From contig NZ_JAUMTY010000016.1 in the NCBI RefSeq assembly GCF_030530965.1, positions 1,368 to 43,651 of the forward strand: 42,284 nt of DNA, given 5' to 3'. Shown here in pieces: positions 25,331 through 33,002 of the stretch. The notes under the pieces are model-generated. The model was not told the DNA's origin. It worked only from the letters and a program-made list of their open reading frames with translations, and did no database searches. Position numbers and translations under genes: made by a program. The DNA is from Corynebacterium sp. (lineage in GTDB: Bacteria > Actinomycetota > Actinomycetes > Mycobacteriales > Mycobacteriaceae). Positions within the stretch are counted from its first letter, which is position 1. Every line of letters begins with the position of its first letter.

Positions 25331-25363
25331 TGGCTTTTACTGCGGGAATGGTTTACAATTCCC
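25331..25363 (+). promoter_or_regulatory. sigE promoter with a dyad over the -10
   Basis: A TGGCTT -35-like hexamer (25331-25336) and TACAAT -10 (25354-25359) are 17 nt apart. The -10 lies in an inverted repeat GGGAAT (25344-25349) / ATTCCC (25358-25363). The result is a housekeeping-type promoter about 100 nt upstream of sigE, possibly repressed through the dyad. A second candidate, a GGAAAC box at 25442-25447 with GTT at 25462, resembles an ECF -35/-10 pair but its spacing is short. Confidence 0.45.
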
Positions 25364-25469
25364 CTCGTGACATGCCCTCGCGGGTTCGTGATTTCAGTGG
25401 TTTCACCTTCACAGGAATTTCCCAGGCGGAATTCATGCTTCGGAAACGAATGCATGTGACAGTTAAATC

Positions 25470-26153
25470 ATGACACTGGCGTCAGGCGCTTTTCACCGTT
25501 CCGAACGGAATACACGCACTCGCACGACCTCAGCTTCCACAATCGACCCACACAAAGGCGATGATGTAATGGCTAACCACCCTGCGGGGAGCGAACCTCG
25601 CACTGGTACCGCAGCATTCGATGCTGGATCAGGGGAAATGCCGAGCTGGAGTGAGCTTGTTTCGGAGCATGCGGATGGAGTGTACCGCCTCGCCCTTCGT
25701 CTGAGTGGTAATACGCACGACGCGGAAGATCTGACCCAGGAAACGTTTATGAGGGTTTTCCGGTCGCTCAAACGGTACAAGCCCGGAACTTTTGAGGGTT
25801 GGCTCCACCGGATCACGACTAATTTGTTCCTGGACATGGTGCGTCGACGTCAGACAATCCGAATGGAAGCGCTGCCTGAGAATTATGACGCAGTGCCGGG
25901 GACTCGGAATGATCCCGAGCAGTCCTATATCGACGCCAATATTGATCCGGAATTGCAAAAAGCCCTGGATTCGTTGCCGACCGATTACCGCGTTGCTGTC
26001 GTCTTGTGTGATGTTGTCGGCATGAGCTACGACGAAATTGCAGACACCTTAGGGATCAAAATGGGCACCGTGCGTAGCCGCATCCACCGTGGTCGCGCCC
26101 AGTTGAGGAAGAGTTTGCAGTCATCCGAGGGCATTTTGCACTACGTTGGGTAG
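25470..26153 (+). CDS. sigE: ECF sigma factor SigE
   Basis: 227 residues from the ATG at 25470. An internal ATG at 25569 (with AAAGG upstream) would give 194 residues, and several starts are known for mycobacterial SigE, so the N-terminus is open. Region 2 (YRLALRLSGNTHDAEDLTQETFMRVFRSLKRYKPGTFEGWLHRITTNLFLDMVRRR) and region 4 (LPTDYRVAVVLCDVVGMSYDEIADTLGIKMGTVRSRIHRGRAQLRKSL) are complete. SigE directs RNA polymerase to envelope and heat stress promoters in mycobacteria and corynebacteria. Its anti-sigma factor and tatB follow, as in C. glutamicum (sigE–cseE–tatB). The first 50 residues are a Ser/Thr/Arg-rich tail not needed for the fold. Confidence 0.93.
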   Translation: MTLASGAFHRSERNTRTRTTSASTIDPHKGDDVMANHPAGSEPRTGTAAFDAGSGEMPSWSELVSEHADGVYRLALRLSGNTHDAEDLTQETFMRVFRSLKRYKPGTFEGWLHRITTNLFLDMVRRRQTIRMEALPENYDAVPGTRNDPEQSYIDANIDPELQKALDSLPTDYRVAVVLCDVVGMSYDEIADTLGIKMGTVRSRIHRGRAQLRKSLQSSEGILHYVG

Positions 26154-26270
26154 AAAGAGATGATCGACGCACCCATCGTCGGAACATAGCCTGACGGTGT
26201 CAGTGCTTCGTCGATGATTCGCGTGCTGAGCCTGGCCGGGCGAATTGTAGTGTGCAAGGGGTGATGTCCA

Positions 26271-26825
26271 ATGGGCCGTTCGTCAAAGCCACGACAATTC
26301 TCTTCGATTGAGCATCTTTCAGAAGAAGCTGTGGCCGCATTTGTCGACGGCGAAATGCCCCCGCGAGCCCAACGTCGAGTTCTCCGCCACCTCGTGCATT
26401 GCGAGGAATGTCGACGCGATGTCAAAGCCCAGCGCGACGCGGCCCAGCGTATGAGGGAAGCAGCTAACGAACCCGTCCATATGTCGACGGAGCTTTTGCA
26501 CAAGTTGGCCGCGATCCCGACCAACTGTGACCCGCAGAATCCGAGCGGATCACCAGCGAAGACCGAACACCATGGCCAGGGGAAGAAAGCTCAGGCTACC
26601 GGTGGTCATAATAATGCCGATTCCGACCGCCCTGATGTCTATGCAGCAGGCGACGAATTGAGCGACCTACGGCACGACAACGCGTTGAGCGCCGCGAAAA
26701 GTGCTGCCTTTGGGGTGATGCGCACCGTCGAGAACGGGGCGATGAGCGCCATGGACACGGTCGGTGAGTACGCTGACCAGCTGCGATGCGCATGGAAAGA
26801 TCGCAGTAACTCACCAAAACGCTAA
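26271..26825 (+). CDS. cseE: Zinc-binding anti-sigma factor of SigE (CseE/RseA type)
   Basis: 184 residues from the ATG at 26271, with AAGGGG upstream. The anti-sigma domain is in residues 10-85 and holds the zinc-binding H-x3-C-x2-C motif: His40, Cys44, Cys47. No membrane segment is visible, so it is cytosolic, unlike membrane RseA of E. coli. The family holds the sigma factor inactive until stress or oxidation releases it. The C-terminal 100 residues are polar with two short helical stretches and no known domain. It follows sigE by 117 nt and may also have its own promoter. Confidence 0.87.
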   Translation: MGRSSKPRQFSSIEHLSEEAVAAFVDGEMPPRAQRRVLRHLVHCEECRRDVKAQRDAAQRMREAANEPVHMSTELLHKLAAIPTNCDPQNPSGSPAKTEHHGQGKKAQATGGHNNADSDRPDVYAAGDELSDLRHDNALSAAKSAAFGVMRTVENGAMSAMDTVGEYADQLRCAWKDRSNSPKR

Positions 26826-26872
26826 CGCTAGAAGTCTCGCCGTCACTCCGTCGTCCCATTTGCCAAGCTCTG

Positions 26873-26878
26873 TACAAT
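26873..26878 (+). promoter_or_regulatory. -10 box of leaderless tatB
   Basis: TACAAT is followed by 7 nt and the GTG start of tatB at 26886. No ribosome-binding site is present, so tatB probably has its own leaderless promoter separate from sigE. Confidence 0.55.
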
Positions 26879-26885
26879 ATCTGAC

Positions 26886-27530
26886 GTGTTCTCAAGTATC
26901 GGTTGGATGGAAGTCATCATCATTGTGGTGGTGGGCTTCCTCATCATCGGCCCCGACCGTTTACCAGGCGTTATGAAGGAAATCCGCGCGGTCCGGCTGG
27001 CCATTAAAAACGCCGTCGCAGATGCGCGGAAACAAATCGACGGTGAACTAGGCGAGGATCTCCGAGAATTCAGCGAGCCGATCAAAGAATTTAGCGAACC
27101 CCTCCGGCAATTCAATTCGTACCGATCAATGGGGGCGAAGGGATTCATTGCCAAAGCTCTCTTCGACGACGACACCACCGACCTTGATGCGACGAAAGAC
27201 GCCATCGATAAGCCCTTGCAGACCATGAGGACAACCACCCCGCAGCGGGCCATCCAAGACTATTTCGCCGCTGACAAACCTTCTTCGACGAAAAATGCTG
27301 ACGACGCTACGTCGACGGCGAAGTCGGGCGCGGGGTCCCAAGCATCGAGTGTCTCAGTGGAGAAACAAAGCCAGGGCGGCGAGGGTAGTGACGTAGCCAC
27401 TTCCCACTCGGATTCCCAGAACCGTGACGGCGGACAGGCACCGGCAACAGGGGAGCCAGGAAAAGAACAATCCACCGACGCTAAGAAGCCGGTGTACGGC
27501 TCCTGGAGCGGGTTCGACGAAGTCCTCTAA
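26886..27530 (+). CDS. tatB: Sec-independent translocase subunit TatB
   Basis: 214 residues from a GTG at 26886. The N-terminal hairpin FSSIGWMEVIIIVVVGFLIIGPDRLPGVMKEI is the TatA/B signature: a short membrane helix, the GPDRLP hinge, then an amphipathic helix. The helix continues as LGEDLREFSEPIKEFSEPLRQFNSY, and the last 110 residues are Ser/Ala/Gly-rich and likely disordered. TatB receives folded proteins with twin-arginine signals from TatC at the cytoplasmic membrane. It is next to sigE and its anti-sigma, as in other corynebacteria. It is convergent with mrp, only 19 nt apart. TatB is preferred over TatA on context and length. Confidence 0.9.
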   Translation: MFSSIGWMEVIIIVVVGFLIIGPDRLPGVMKEIRAVRLAIKNAVADARKQIDGELGEDLREFSEPIKEFSEPLRQFNSYRSMGAKGFIAKALFDDDTTDLDATKDAIDKPLQTMRTTTPQRAIQDYFAADKPSSTKNADDATSTAKSGAGSQASSVSVEKQSQGGEGSDVATSHSDSQNRDGGQAPATGEPGKEQSTDAKKPVYGSWSGFDEVL

Positions 27531-27549
27531 AAGTGCCCGTTGCACCGCG

Positions 27550-28686
27550 CTACGGCGTCACTCCAAGGCCCAGCGACTTACCCGCCAAAGACGTCCGACG
27601 GTGAGTGAGCTGGTCCGCGATGGCATTCAGCGCCGCACCCGTTTCAGATTCCGGGGAAGAAATGGCGATCGGTTCGCCACCGTCGCCACCTTCGCGCAAC
27701 GCGGGATCAAGAGGAACCTGCCCCATCAGCGGCACCTTAGTCCCCGTAATCCGGGACAGCCGGTCGGCGACAATTTCTCCGCCGCCTTCGCCGAAGATCT
27801 CGTTGTGTGAGCCATCGGGCATCACGAAGTAGCTCATATTTTCGATAACACCGGCGATGCGCTGCTGAGTCTGCTGCGAGATGGACCCCGCCCGCTCAGC
27901 GACTTCAGCCGCAGCCATCTGGGGCGTCGTCACAATGAGGAGTTCAGCATTCGGGATGAGCTGGGCGACGGTAATCGCGATGTCACCGGTGCCGGGGGGA
28001 AGATCGAGAAGCAGAACGTCAAGATCACCCCAAAAGACGTCGGCAAGGAACTGCTGGATAGCGCGGTGCAGCATCGGGCCGCGCCACACGATTGGGGAGT
28101 TGCCCTCAATAAAGTGGCCGATGGAGATCATTTTGATGCCGTGTGCCTGCGGCGGCATGATCATGTCATCCACCTGGTAGGGGCGGTCGTCGGACCCTAA
28201 CATTCCGGGGATCGAGTGGCCGTAAATATCGGCATCAAGCACCCCGACATTCAGCCCCTTCGCGGCCAGCGCAGTGGCAATATTGACAGTCATCGAGGAC
28301 TTACCGACGCCACCCTTGCCGGAGGCCACGGCGTACACGCGCGTGTGACAATCAGGCTTACTAAACGGAATCTCCGGCTCGTCGACGCCACCGCGGGCCT
28401 TTTTCCGCAACTCGCGGCGCTGCTCGTCGTTCATGACATCCGTGGTGACGGTGACGTTCCCAACACCCTCGATGGCCTCGATCGCTGCGCGAGAATCGTC
28501 GACAAGCTTGTTCTTCATGGGGCAACCGGCGATGGTGAGATAAATCTCCGCCGAAACATCAGCGCCGTCGACGGCGACCGATTTCACCATGCCTAAATCG
28601 GTGAGCGGCATGCCGATATCGGGGTCTTTGACCTGGGCTAATGCGTCGCGAACAGTGGATTCGGTGATTGTAGATTCAGATGCCAT
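27550..28686 (-). CDS. mrp: Mrp/ApbC-family Fe-S cluster carrier ATPase
   Basis: 378 residues. The N-terminal MIP18/DUF59 domain (DALAQVKDPDIGMPLTDLGMV, about residues 10-80) is followed by a P-loop ATPase with the deviant Walker A SGKGGVGKSS near residue 123, DADIYGHSIPGMLG, and LLLDLPPGTGD. This is the standard Mrp architecture: a cytosolic dimer that binds and transfers [4Fe-4S] clusters. The C-X-X-C pair expected near the C-terminal third is not evident, as in some actinobacterial Mrp proteins. It is convergent with tatB and is followed upstream on the same strand by the DUF1003 gene (12 nt gap), suggesting cotranscription. Confidence 0.92.
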   Translation of the reverse strand: MASESTITESTVRDALAQVKDPDIGMPLTDLGMVKSVAVDGADVSAEIYLTIAGCPMKNKLVDDSRAAIEAIEGVGNVTVTTDVMNDEQRRELRKKARGGVDEPEIPFSKPDCHTRVYAVASGKGGVGKSSMTVNIATALAAKGLNVGVLDADIYGHSIPGMLGSDDRPYQVDDMIMPPQAHGIKMISIGHFIEGNSPIVWRGPMLHRAIQQFLADVFWGDLDVLLLDLPPGTGDIAITVAQLIPNAELLIVTTPQMAAAEVAERAGSISQQTQQRIAGVIENMSYFVMPDGSHNEIFGEGGGEIVADRLSRITGTKVPLMGQVPLDPALREGGDGGEPIAISSPESETGAALNAIADQLTHRRTSLAGKSLGLGVTP

Positions 28687-28698
28687 AACGCCACCATC

Positions 28699-29286
28699 CT
28701 ACGACGACTCATTGTGTTGGCCGCTAGGGCTGTCCAATCCCGCGCGACGCTCATCATCGCCCATGTATTCCAGGTCTACCGGCGCATCCGCGGCAGCGTC
28801 ATCCAGACGGCCCTCAATGCGCTGAAGGACTGTGGTGAGGTCCTCGAGCTCGTGCCGCAGGTAGTCGCGGGTCACGGTTTCTCCCAGGGCGATACGAACC
28901 CCGGCGAGCTCGCGTGCCAAGAATTCCGTGTCCGCCTTTGTTTGGGCCGCACGGCGGCGGTCTTCGTTCAGCGTGACGCGGTCGCGGTCATCCTGGCGGT
29001 TCTGCGCCAACAAAATCAGGGGAGCTGCATAGGCCGCCTGCGTGGAAAAGGCGAGGTTAAGCAGGATGAATGGGTACGGGTCCCAGTTCCACCACATTCC
29101 ACCGATATTCAGGAGGATCCAGGCCGTCACAATGATGGTCTGCCAGCCTAAATACTTACCGGTTCCGAGGAAACGCGCAACCTTTTCCGCAGCAACACCG
29201 ACCGCATCACCATCCATCGACAGTAACGAGCGGCGCTTAGCGCGGACCGGAGTGTCCAGGTCAGTTCGAGCAAACGAATCAGCCAT
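28699..29286 (-). CDS. DUF1003 family membrane protein
   Basis: 195 residues from the ATG at 29286. Two hydrophobic segments (about residues 47-65 and 73-93) lie in the typical DUF1003 core: ARFLGTGKYLGWQTIIVTAWILLN, the DPYPFILLNLAFSTQAAYAAPLILLAQNRQ motif, and then the polar DRDRVTLNEDRR. A helical acidic C-terminus follows. The family has no established role. It is in a row of minus-strand genes between mrp and the MgtE_N/CBS gene (21 nt gap), the same order as in mycobacteria. A membrane-associated role near divalent-cation proteins is only a context guess. Confidence 0.88.
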   Translation of the reverse strand: MADSFARTDLDTPVRAKRRSLLSMDGDAVGVAAEKVARFLGTGKYLGWQTIIVTAWILLNIGGMWWNWDPYPFILLNLAFSTQAAYAAPLILLAQNRQDDRDRVTLNEDRRRAAQTKADTEFLARELAGVRIALGETVTRDYLRHELEDLTTVLQRIEGRLDDAAADAPVDLEYMGDDERRAGLDSPSGQHNESS

Positions 29287-29307
29287 ATAATAAGCCCCTC
29301 TCGTGGG

Positions 29308-30768
29308 TTAGTTTGAGTGAGAATTCCCTGCCGACGGACCCTGCGGAGTGGATCCCTGTTGGCGGTCGCGTCGCCGCTCACCAGCTTTCTTCACGATGAC
29401 CGACCCCGCCTTCTGGGCACGAGAACTGCGGCCGGGGGCACCGTGCGCTCCAGCAGCGCGCCCTAACGTGCCAGCCTGGTGGCCCGATGATCCCGCCTCA
29501 GGGCGGATTTCCTGCTCACGCCACCCCTCGGGGAGGAGGTGATCCAGCAAGTCGTCCACCGCGACGGCGCCGAGCAGGTGATTGTCCTCATCCAGGACCG
29601 GACCACACACCAGGTTATAGGTTGCAAAGTAACGAGCAGCCGTCTCGTGGGTGTCGTCGGCAAAAAGTGGGGGAAGATCCGGATCCAGAATGCTGGAGAC
29701 CAGGGTCGACGGTGCTTCACGCAGCAACTTCTGGATGTGAACCGTGCCCAAGTACTTACCCGTCGGCGTTGCTTTCGGCGGGCGCACCACGTACACCATC
29801 GAGCTCAGCGACGTCGATAAATCAGGGTTGCGCGCATGGGCAAGAGCTTCAGCCACCGTGGCCTGCGGAGTCAAAATGATCGGCTCCGATGTCATCAAAC
29901 CACCCACGGTCTCTGGGGAGAAACTCATCAGTCGGCGGACAGGCTCCGATTCCTCCGGATCCATCAATTCAAGGAGGACATCGGCCTTATCATCAGGCAT
30001 CTCGCCCAGGAGGTCCGCGGCGTCATCGGGATCCATCTCTTCCAACACGTCGGCGGCACGCTCGATGTCGAACGTTTCCAGGACGCCCATTTGCTCGTCC
30101 TCAGGAAGCTCCTGGAGGATGTCGGCCAGGCGGGCATCTTCCAGCTCAGAGGCCACATTATTCCGTGTGGTGCTGGGAAGGTCATGCAGGATTTGAGCAA
30201 TGTCGGCGGGGCGCATGTCGTCGAATTCCGCAAGGATTTCCGCCGTTGCATCAGCAGGACCCGCACCGGAGACGGATAAACCATGAACATGGTTCCACTC
30301 CACCACCGACAGGGGTGGCCGACGGCCGAACCGGTTGCGTTCCTTAGACACCGCCACGCGGCTGATAATCCAGTCACGGGTACGCGACTTCTCGATCTCC
30401 ACGTCCGCGATATCCACCGGGCGACCATGTAAATCCTCATGCTCAGGATCGTCAATGTGGATCTTGGAGCCCACTAACTCGGACATGACGCGCAATTCAC
30501 CGGCGCGAGATTGGTACGGCCGAAGGTTGACAGAACCTGAAACAAGGGTGATTTCCCGCGGATCGATCGACGCGACGCGAAGCATAGGGACGAAGATCTG
30601 TCTGTTTTGCGCAGCAACTTGAACAACTAGGCCAATCGTGCGGGAAGCCATGCCACGGGGCCGGATGGTGACGACGATATCGCGGACGCGACCAATCGAT
30701 TCACCATCGGGGCCAAGGACAACCATTCCCGCTAGGCGACCAGCAAAAACTCGATTCACGGCACTCAC
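29308..30768 (-). CDS. PRC-barrel / MgtE_N / CBS-domain protein without a channel domain
   Basis: 486 residues from a GTG at 30768. The N-terminal 160 residues look like PRC-barrel repeats (GPDGESIGRVRDIVV…). Next is a MgtE_N superhelix of short acidic repeats (DMRPADIAQILHDLP, LPEDEQMGVLETF, MDPDDAADLLGEMP, about residues 190-290), then a CBS pair (VGGLMTSEPIILTPQATVAEAL to VAVDDLLDHLLPEGW). The last 60 residues are basic and low complexity. MgtE transporters have these cytosolic domains plus a five-helix pore. Here no membrane helix is seen, so it is a soluble relative, possibly a Mg2+ or nucleotide sensor. A TACACT -10 lies 7 nt before the GTG (leaderless). corA and DUF1003 are neighbours. 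Confidence 0.85.
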   Translation of the reverse strand: MSAVNRVFAGRLAGMVVLGPDGESIGRVRDIVVTIRPRGMASRTIGLVVQVAAQNRQIFVPMLRVASIDPREITLVSGSVNLRPYQSRAGELRVMSELVGSKIHIDDPEHEDLHGRPVDIADVEIEKSRTRDWIISRVAVSKERNRFGRRPPLSVVEWNHVHGLSVSGAGPADATAEILAEFDDMRPADIAQILHDLPSTTRNNVASELEDARLADILQELPEDEQMGVLETFDIERAADVLEEMDPDDAADLLGEMPDDKADVLLELMDPEESEPVRRLMSFSPETVGGLMTSEPIILTPQATVAEALAHARNPDLSTSLSSMVYVVRPPKATPTGKYLGTVHIQKLLREAPSTLVSSILDPDLPPLFADDTHETAARYFATYNLVCGPVLDEDNHLLGAVAVDDLLDHLLPEGWREQEIRPEAGSSGHQAGTLGRAAGAHGAPGRSSRAQKAGSVIVKKAGERRRDRQQGSTPQGPSAGNSHSN

Positions 30769-30775
30769 GTCCGAC

Positions 30776-30781
30776 AGTGTA
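30776..30781 (-). promoter_or_regulatory. -10 box of the leaderless PRC/MgtE_N/CBS gene
   Basis: TACACT on the minus strand is followed by 7 nt and the GTG at 30768. No ribosome-binding site is present. It faces away from the -10 box of the divergent stress-protein gene about 30 nt away, so the two promoters are back to back. Confidence 0.55.
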
Positions 30782-30811
30782 CTGGGTGTTTACCTCATAG
30801 CCGTATTTCAG

Positions 30812-30817
30812 TAGGCT
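30812..30817 (+). promoter_or_regulatory. -10 box of the leaderless stress-protein gene
   Basis: TAGGCT is followed by 6 nt and the ATG at 30824. There is no other ribosome-binding site in the right place (AAGGG lies too close to the ATG), so a leaderless start is favoured. Confidence 0.5.
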
Positions 30818-30823
30818 AAGGGC

Positions 30824-31345
30824 ATGACTACACCCTCTGCCTCAGGTTTCGGTGCCACCTTGGGCGCACAAGGTTCCCAAGGGCTTCCTCAACGCCCCGA
30901 AGGATGGCCCATCGGTAGCTTCGAGGATTACGAATCTGCACAACACGCGGTGGATTCTCTCTCTGACGAGGAAGATTTCCCGGTGGATGACATCACCATC
31001 GTCGGTGTGAACCTGATGCAGGTTGAACGTGTCACATCACGTTTGTCGTGGGGCAAGGTGCTCTCTGGCGGTGCGATCTCAGGCGCGTGGATGGGTGTTT
31101 TCTTCGGCCTCCTCGTCGGACTCTTTACCAACGAGTTTCTTGGCCCGCTCGCTTTGGGTGCGGCCATGGGTGCTCTCTTCGGCCTGATTTCCGTCGCTAT
31201 TCCGTATGGTGCGATGAAGGGACGCCGAGATTTTGCGTCGACGACGCAGATCGTTGCGGGCCGATACGACGTTCTGAGTAAACCCCGGTCAGCACAGCGT
31301 GGCCGCGAAATTTTGTCGCGCAAAAACTGGTCAAGCAGGAAGTAA
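30824..31345 (+). CDS. General stress protein 17M-like membrane protein
   Basis: 173 residues. A polar N-terminus is followed by a compact alpha/beta segment (IGSFEDYESAQHAVDSLSDEEDFPVDDITIVGVNL), which is the general stress protein 17M-like domain. Next come two Gly-rich hydrophobic helices (GAISGAWMGVFFGLLVGLF and LGPLALGAAMGALFGLISVAI) of glycine-zipper type. The C-terminus is basic. The function of this domain is not established; mycobacterial Rv1234 is a likely homologue by position. It starts as a divergent gene from the PRC/MgtE_N/CBS gene, with a leaderless-type promoter, and ends 20 nt from the convergent corA. Confidence 0.8.
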   Translation: MTTPSASGFGATLGAQGSQGLPQRPEGWPIGSFEDYESAQHAVDSLSDEEDFPVDDITIVGVNLMQVERVTSRLSWGKVLSGGAISGAWMGVFFGLLVGLFTNEFLGPLALGAAMGALFGLISVAIPYGAMKGRRDFASTTQIVAGRYDVLSKPRSAQRGREILSRKNWSSRK

Positions 31346-31359
31346 GACCAGGAAGTAAG
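31334..31359. repeat. 13-bp tandem duplication over a stop codon
   Basis: AGCAGGAAGTAAG (31334-31346) is followed at once by ACCAGGAAGTAAG (31347-31359), one mismatch. The first copy holds the TAA stop of the stress-protein gene. It looks like a small slippage duplication and has no evident function. Confidence 0.6.
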
Positions 31360-31365
31360 TAGCCC

Positions 31366-32538
31366 TCACAGCCACTTGTTTCGTCGGAAAATCATCCATA
31401 AACCGACACACGCGGACAACATGACAATGAGCACAATGAAGTACCCGGCGGCCCAATGCGTCTCCGGCATATTGTCAAAGTTCATGCCGTAAATACCAGC
31501 GATCAGTGTCGGCACCGCCGCCATCGCAGCCCACGCCGATATCTTTCTCATATCCGTATTCTGCTGCAACGACACCTTGGCGACGGCGGAATCGAGCAGC
31601 GTCGACAGGCGTTCGTCGTAGCTAATGATCCGATCAGCCGCAATGGTGTGGTGATCCAGGATGTCCCCATACAACGACCGAACACTCTTACCCGCGGTCC
31701 CTTTGGTCACGGTCAGGGTTTTGAGCACCGCCGTCATAGGGTCGAGAGCGTGCCGCATCTCAAGGTTCTCCCGCTTGAGCATATAAATCGGCTCAATATG
31801 CACCGGCGAATCCGGGATAAACACCTGGTCTTCCATGGTGTCAACCTTCTCCTCGAGTTCCTCGGCAATGTGGAGGTAATCGTCGACAAGCCAGTCCAAA
31901 TGGGCATACGCCACCGACGCAGGCCCCACCGACGTCAACTGAGGCGAACGCTCAAGCCGTTGCCGAACATTGTCGGGAATAGGCACGTCGCCGTGTCGGA
32001 TAGTGAGGACGAAATCCTTGCCCCGGATGATATGGAGCTCATTGGTCTCGATGAACTCATTCGTACTGTCGACGGGGGACGGGTCGTAATGAACCGTGCG
32101 CGCGACGATGAAAACATAATCGCCCAGGATTTCGAGCTTCGGACGCTGGCGGGCTTTGACGATGTCCTCCACGGTCAAGGAATGGAGATGAAATAGTCGC
32201 GCAATGGGCTCCATGTGCTCCATGGTGGGAGAGACCAGCGACACCCAGACAAACGCCCGTGGGGTGGGGTCCTCCTCGGAGTGTGAGGTGTGGGGATCGG
32301 AAGAATCGTGCTGGTTTTCCTGGTGAACACGGTCCAGAGCCGACGCAATGGTGAAGGGGCCATCGACTTTGCGCCCCTCAACGAAAACCGCGCACCGCGC
32401 CACGGGATGGTGCGAGGGCTCTGGGGAATGAGTGGCGTCGGTGGTGTTGATAATCCAGTCCGGCGCGTTCATGACGGCTTCATGTTCCACAGCCCGAACT
32501 AGCTCACCGGTGTCGGGGTAGTCATCATTCCGAGGCAT
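31366..32538 (-). CDS. corA: CorA-family magnesium/divalent-cation channel
   Basis: 390 residues from the ATG at 32538. The cytosolic N-terminal funnel (to about residue 320) includes LFHLHSLTVEDIVKARQRPKLEILGDYVFIVART. The stalk helix (HHTIAADRIISYDERLSTLLDSAVAKVSLQQNTDMRKISAWAA) leads to TM1. The GMN motif is in IYGMNFDNMPE, followed by TM2 and a positively charged end. CorA pentamers carry Mg2+ (and Co2+/Ni2+) into the cell. The first 90 residues are polar and include an Asp/His/Ser-rich stretch, which is more than typical. A TAGCAT -10 lies 8 nt before the ATG. It is convergent with the stress-protein gene. Confidence 0.94.
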   Translation of the reverse strand: MPRNDDYPDTGELVRAVEHEAVMNAPDWIINTTDATHSPEPSHHPVARCAVFVEGRKVDGPFTIASALDRVHQENQHDSSDPHTSHSEEDPTPRAFVWVSLVSPTMEHMEPIARLFHLHSLTVEDIVKARQRPKLEILGDYVFIVARTVHYDPSPVDSTNEFIETNELHIIRGKDFVLTIRHGDVPIPDNVRQRLERSPQLTSVGPASVAYAHLDWLVDDYLHIAEELEEKVDTMEDQVFIPDSPVHIEPIYMLKRENLEMRHALDPMTAVLKTLTVTKGTAGKSVRSLYGDILDHHTIAADRIISYDERLSTLLDSAVAKVSLQQNTDMRKISAWAAMAAVPTLIAGIYGMNFDNMPETHWAAGYFIVLIVMLSACVGLWMIFRRNKWL

Positions 32539-32546
32539 AGTTACTT

Positions 32547-32552
32547 ATGCTA
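32547..32552 (-). promoter_or_regulatory. -10 box of corA
   Basis: TAGCAT on the minus strand, 8 nt before the ATG at 32538, with no ribosome-binding site. It is identical in hexamer and spacing to the O-methyltransferase promoter. Confidence 0.45.
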
Positions 32553-32658
32553 CCGAGCGCCGGTGAGAAAACCTCACCACCTTGTCGCGTGCGGGGTGTC
32601 TCTTGAGGGGCGTGGTGGCCCATGCCGAGCCGTAGGTTGGTTTACCGGCCAGGTTGGC

Positions 32659-32664
32659 TAAACT
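32659..32664 (+). promoter_or_regulatory. -10 box of the leaderless small membrane protein gene
   Basis: TAAACT is followed by 7 nt and the ATG at 32672. This is why 32672 is chosen over an in-frame codon at 32654, which lies upstream of the -10 box. Confidence 0.55.
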
Positions 32665-32671
32665 CGAGACG

Positions 32672-33001
32672 ATGGTCGGACAGTATGACATTGCGGAAAC
32701 GCGGCAGTGGTATCAGAAAACTCGGGTCACCCCTCTCGTGTCGTTGATTCGCGGCATAGCCGCAGGGTTGGCGTCGGGAATGGTGCTGGCCACGGTGGTC
32801 TTAATCGTGGTCCAGCTGGTGCCGAGCACTGATTGGACAACACATGGGGGACAAATGGTCGTTGCCCATGCTGTGAGCGCGGTCGTGGCCGTTCTCATGG
32901 TTCACCGTGCGGACCGCTCGAGGAGCCTTGGGGCGGCTCTTTGGTCGGTGGGGGCGCTGGTCATTATTGCAATTGTTCTGTGGTGGATGTGGTGGTCATA
33001 G
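32672..33001 (+). CDS. Small integral membrane protein of unknown function
   Basis: 109 residues from the ATG at 32672. Three hydrophobic segments are visible: about residues 22-48, 62-76 and 89-108. The last ends in a Trp-rich stretch (VLWWMWWS). A short charged N-terminus and an RADRSRS loop lie outside them. No domain is recognised. It is followed by the lipoprotein gene after only 1 nt, so the two are likely cotranscribed and coupled. In mycobacteria several genes separate corA and lpqZ, so this small gene may be specific to corynebacteria. Confidence 0.75.
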   Translation: MVGQYDIAETRQWYQKTRVTPLVSLIRGIAAGLASGMVLATVVLIVVQLVPSTDWTTHGGQMVVAHAVSAVVAVLMVHRADRSRSLGAALWSVGALVIIAIVLWWMWWS

Positions 33002-33002
33002 C

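Noticed and set aside
26181..26203. GGAAC and CTGAC/GTCAG near the anti-sigma gene as an ECF promoter
   Set aside because: The GGAAC has no matching -10 at the right distance, and the dyad is only 5 bp with a 3-nt loop. Too weak to list as a feature.
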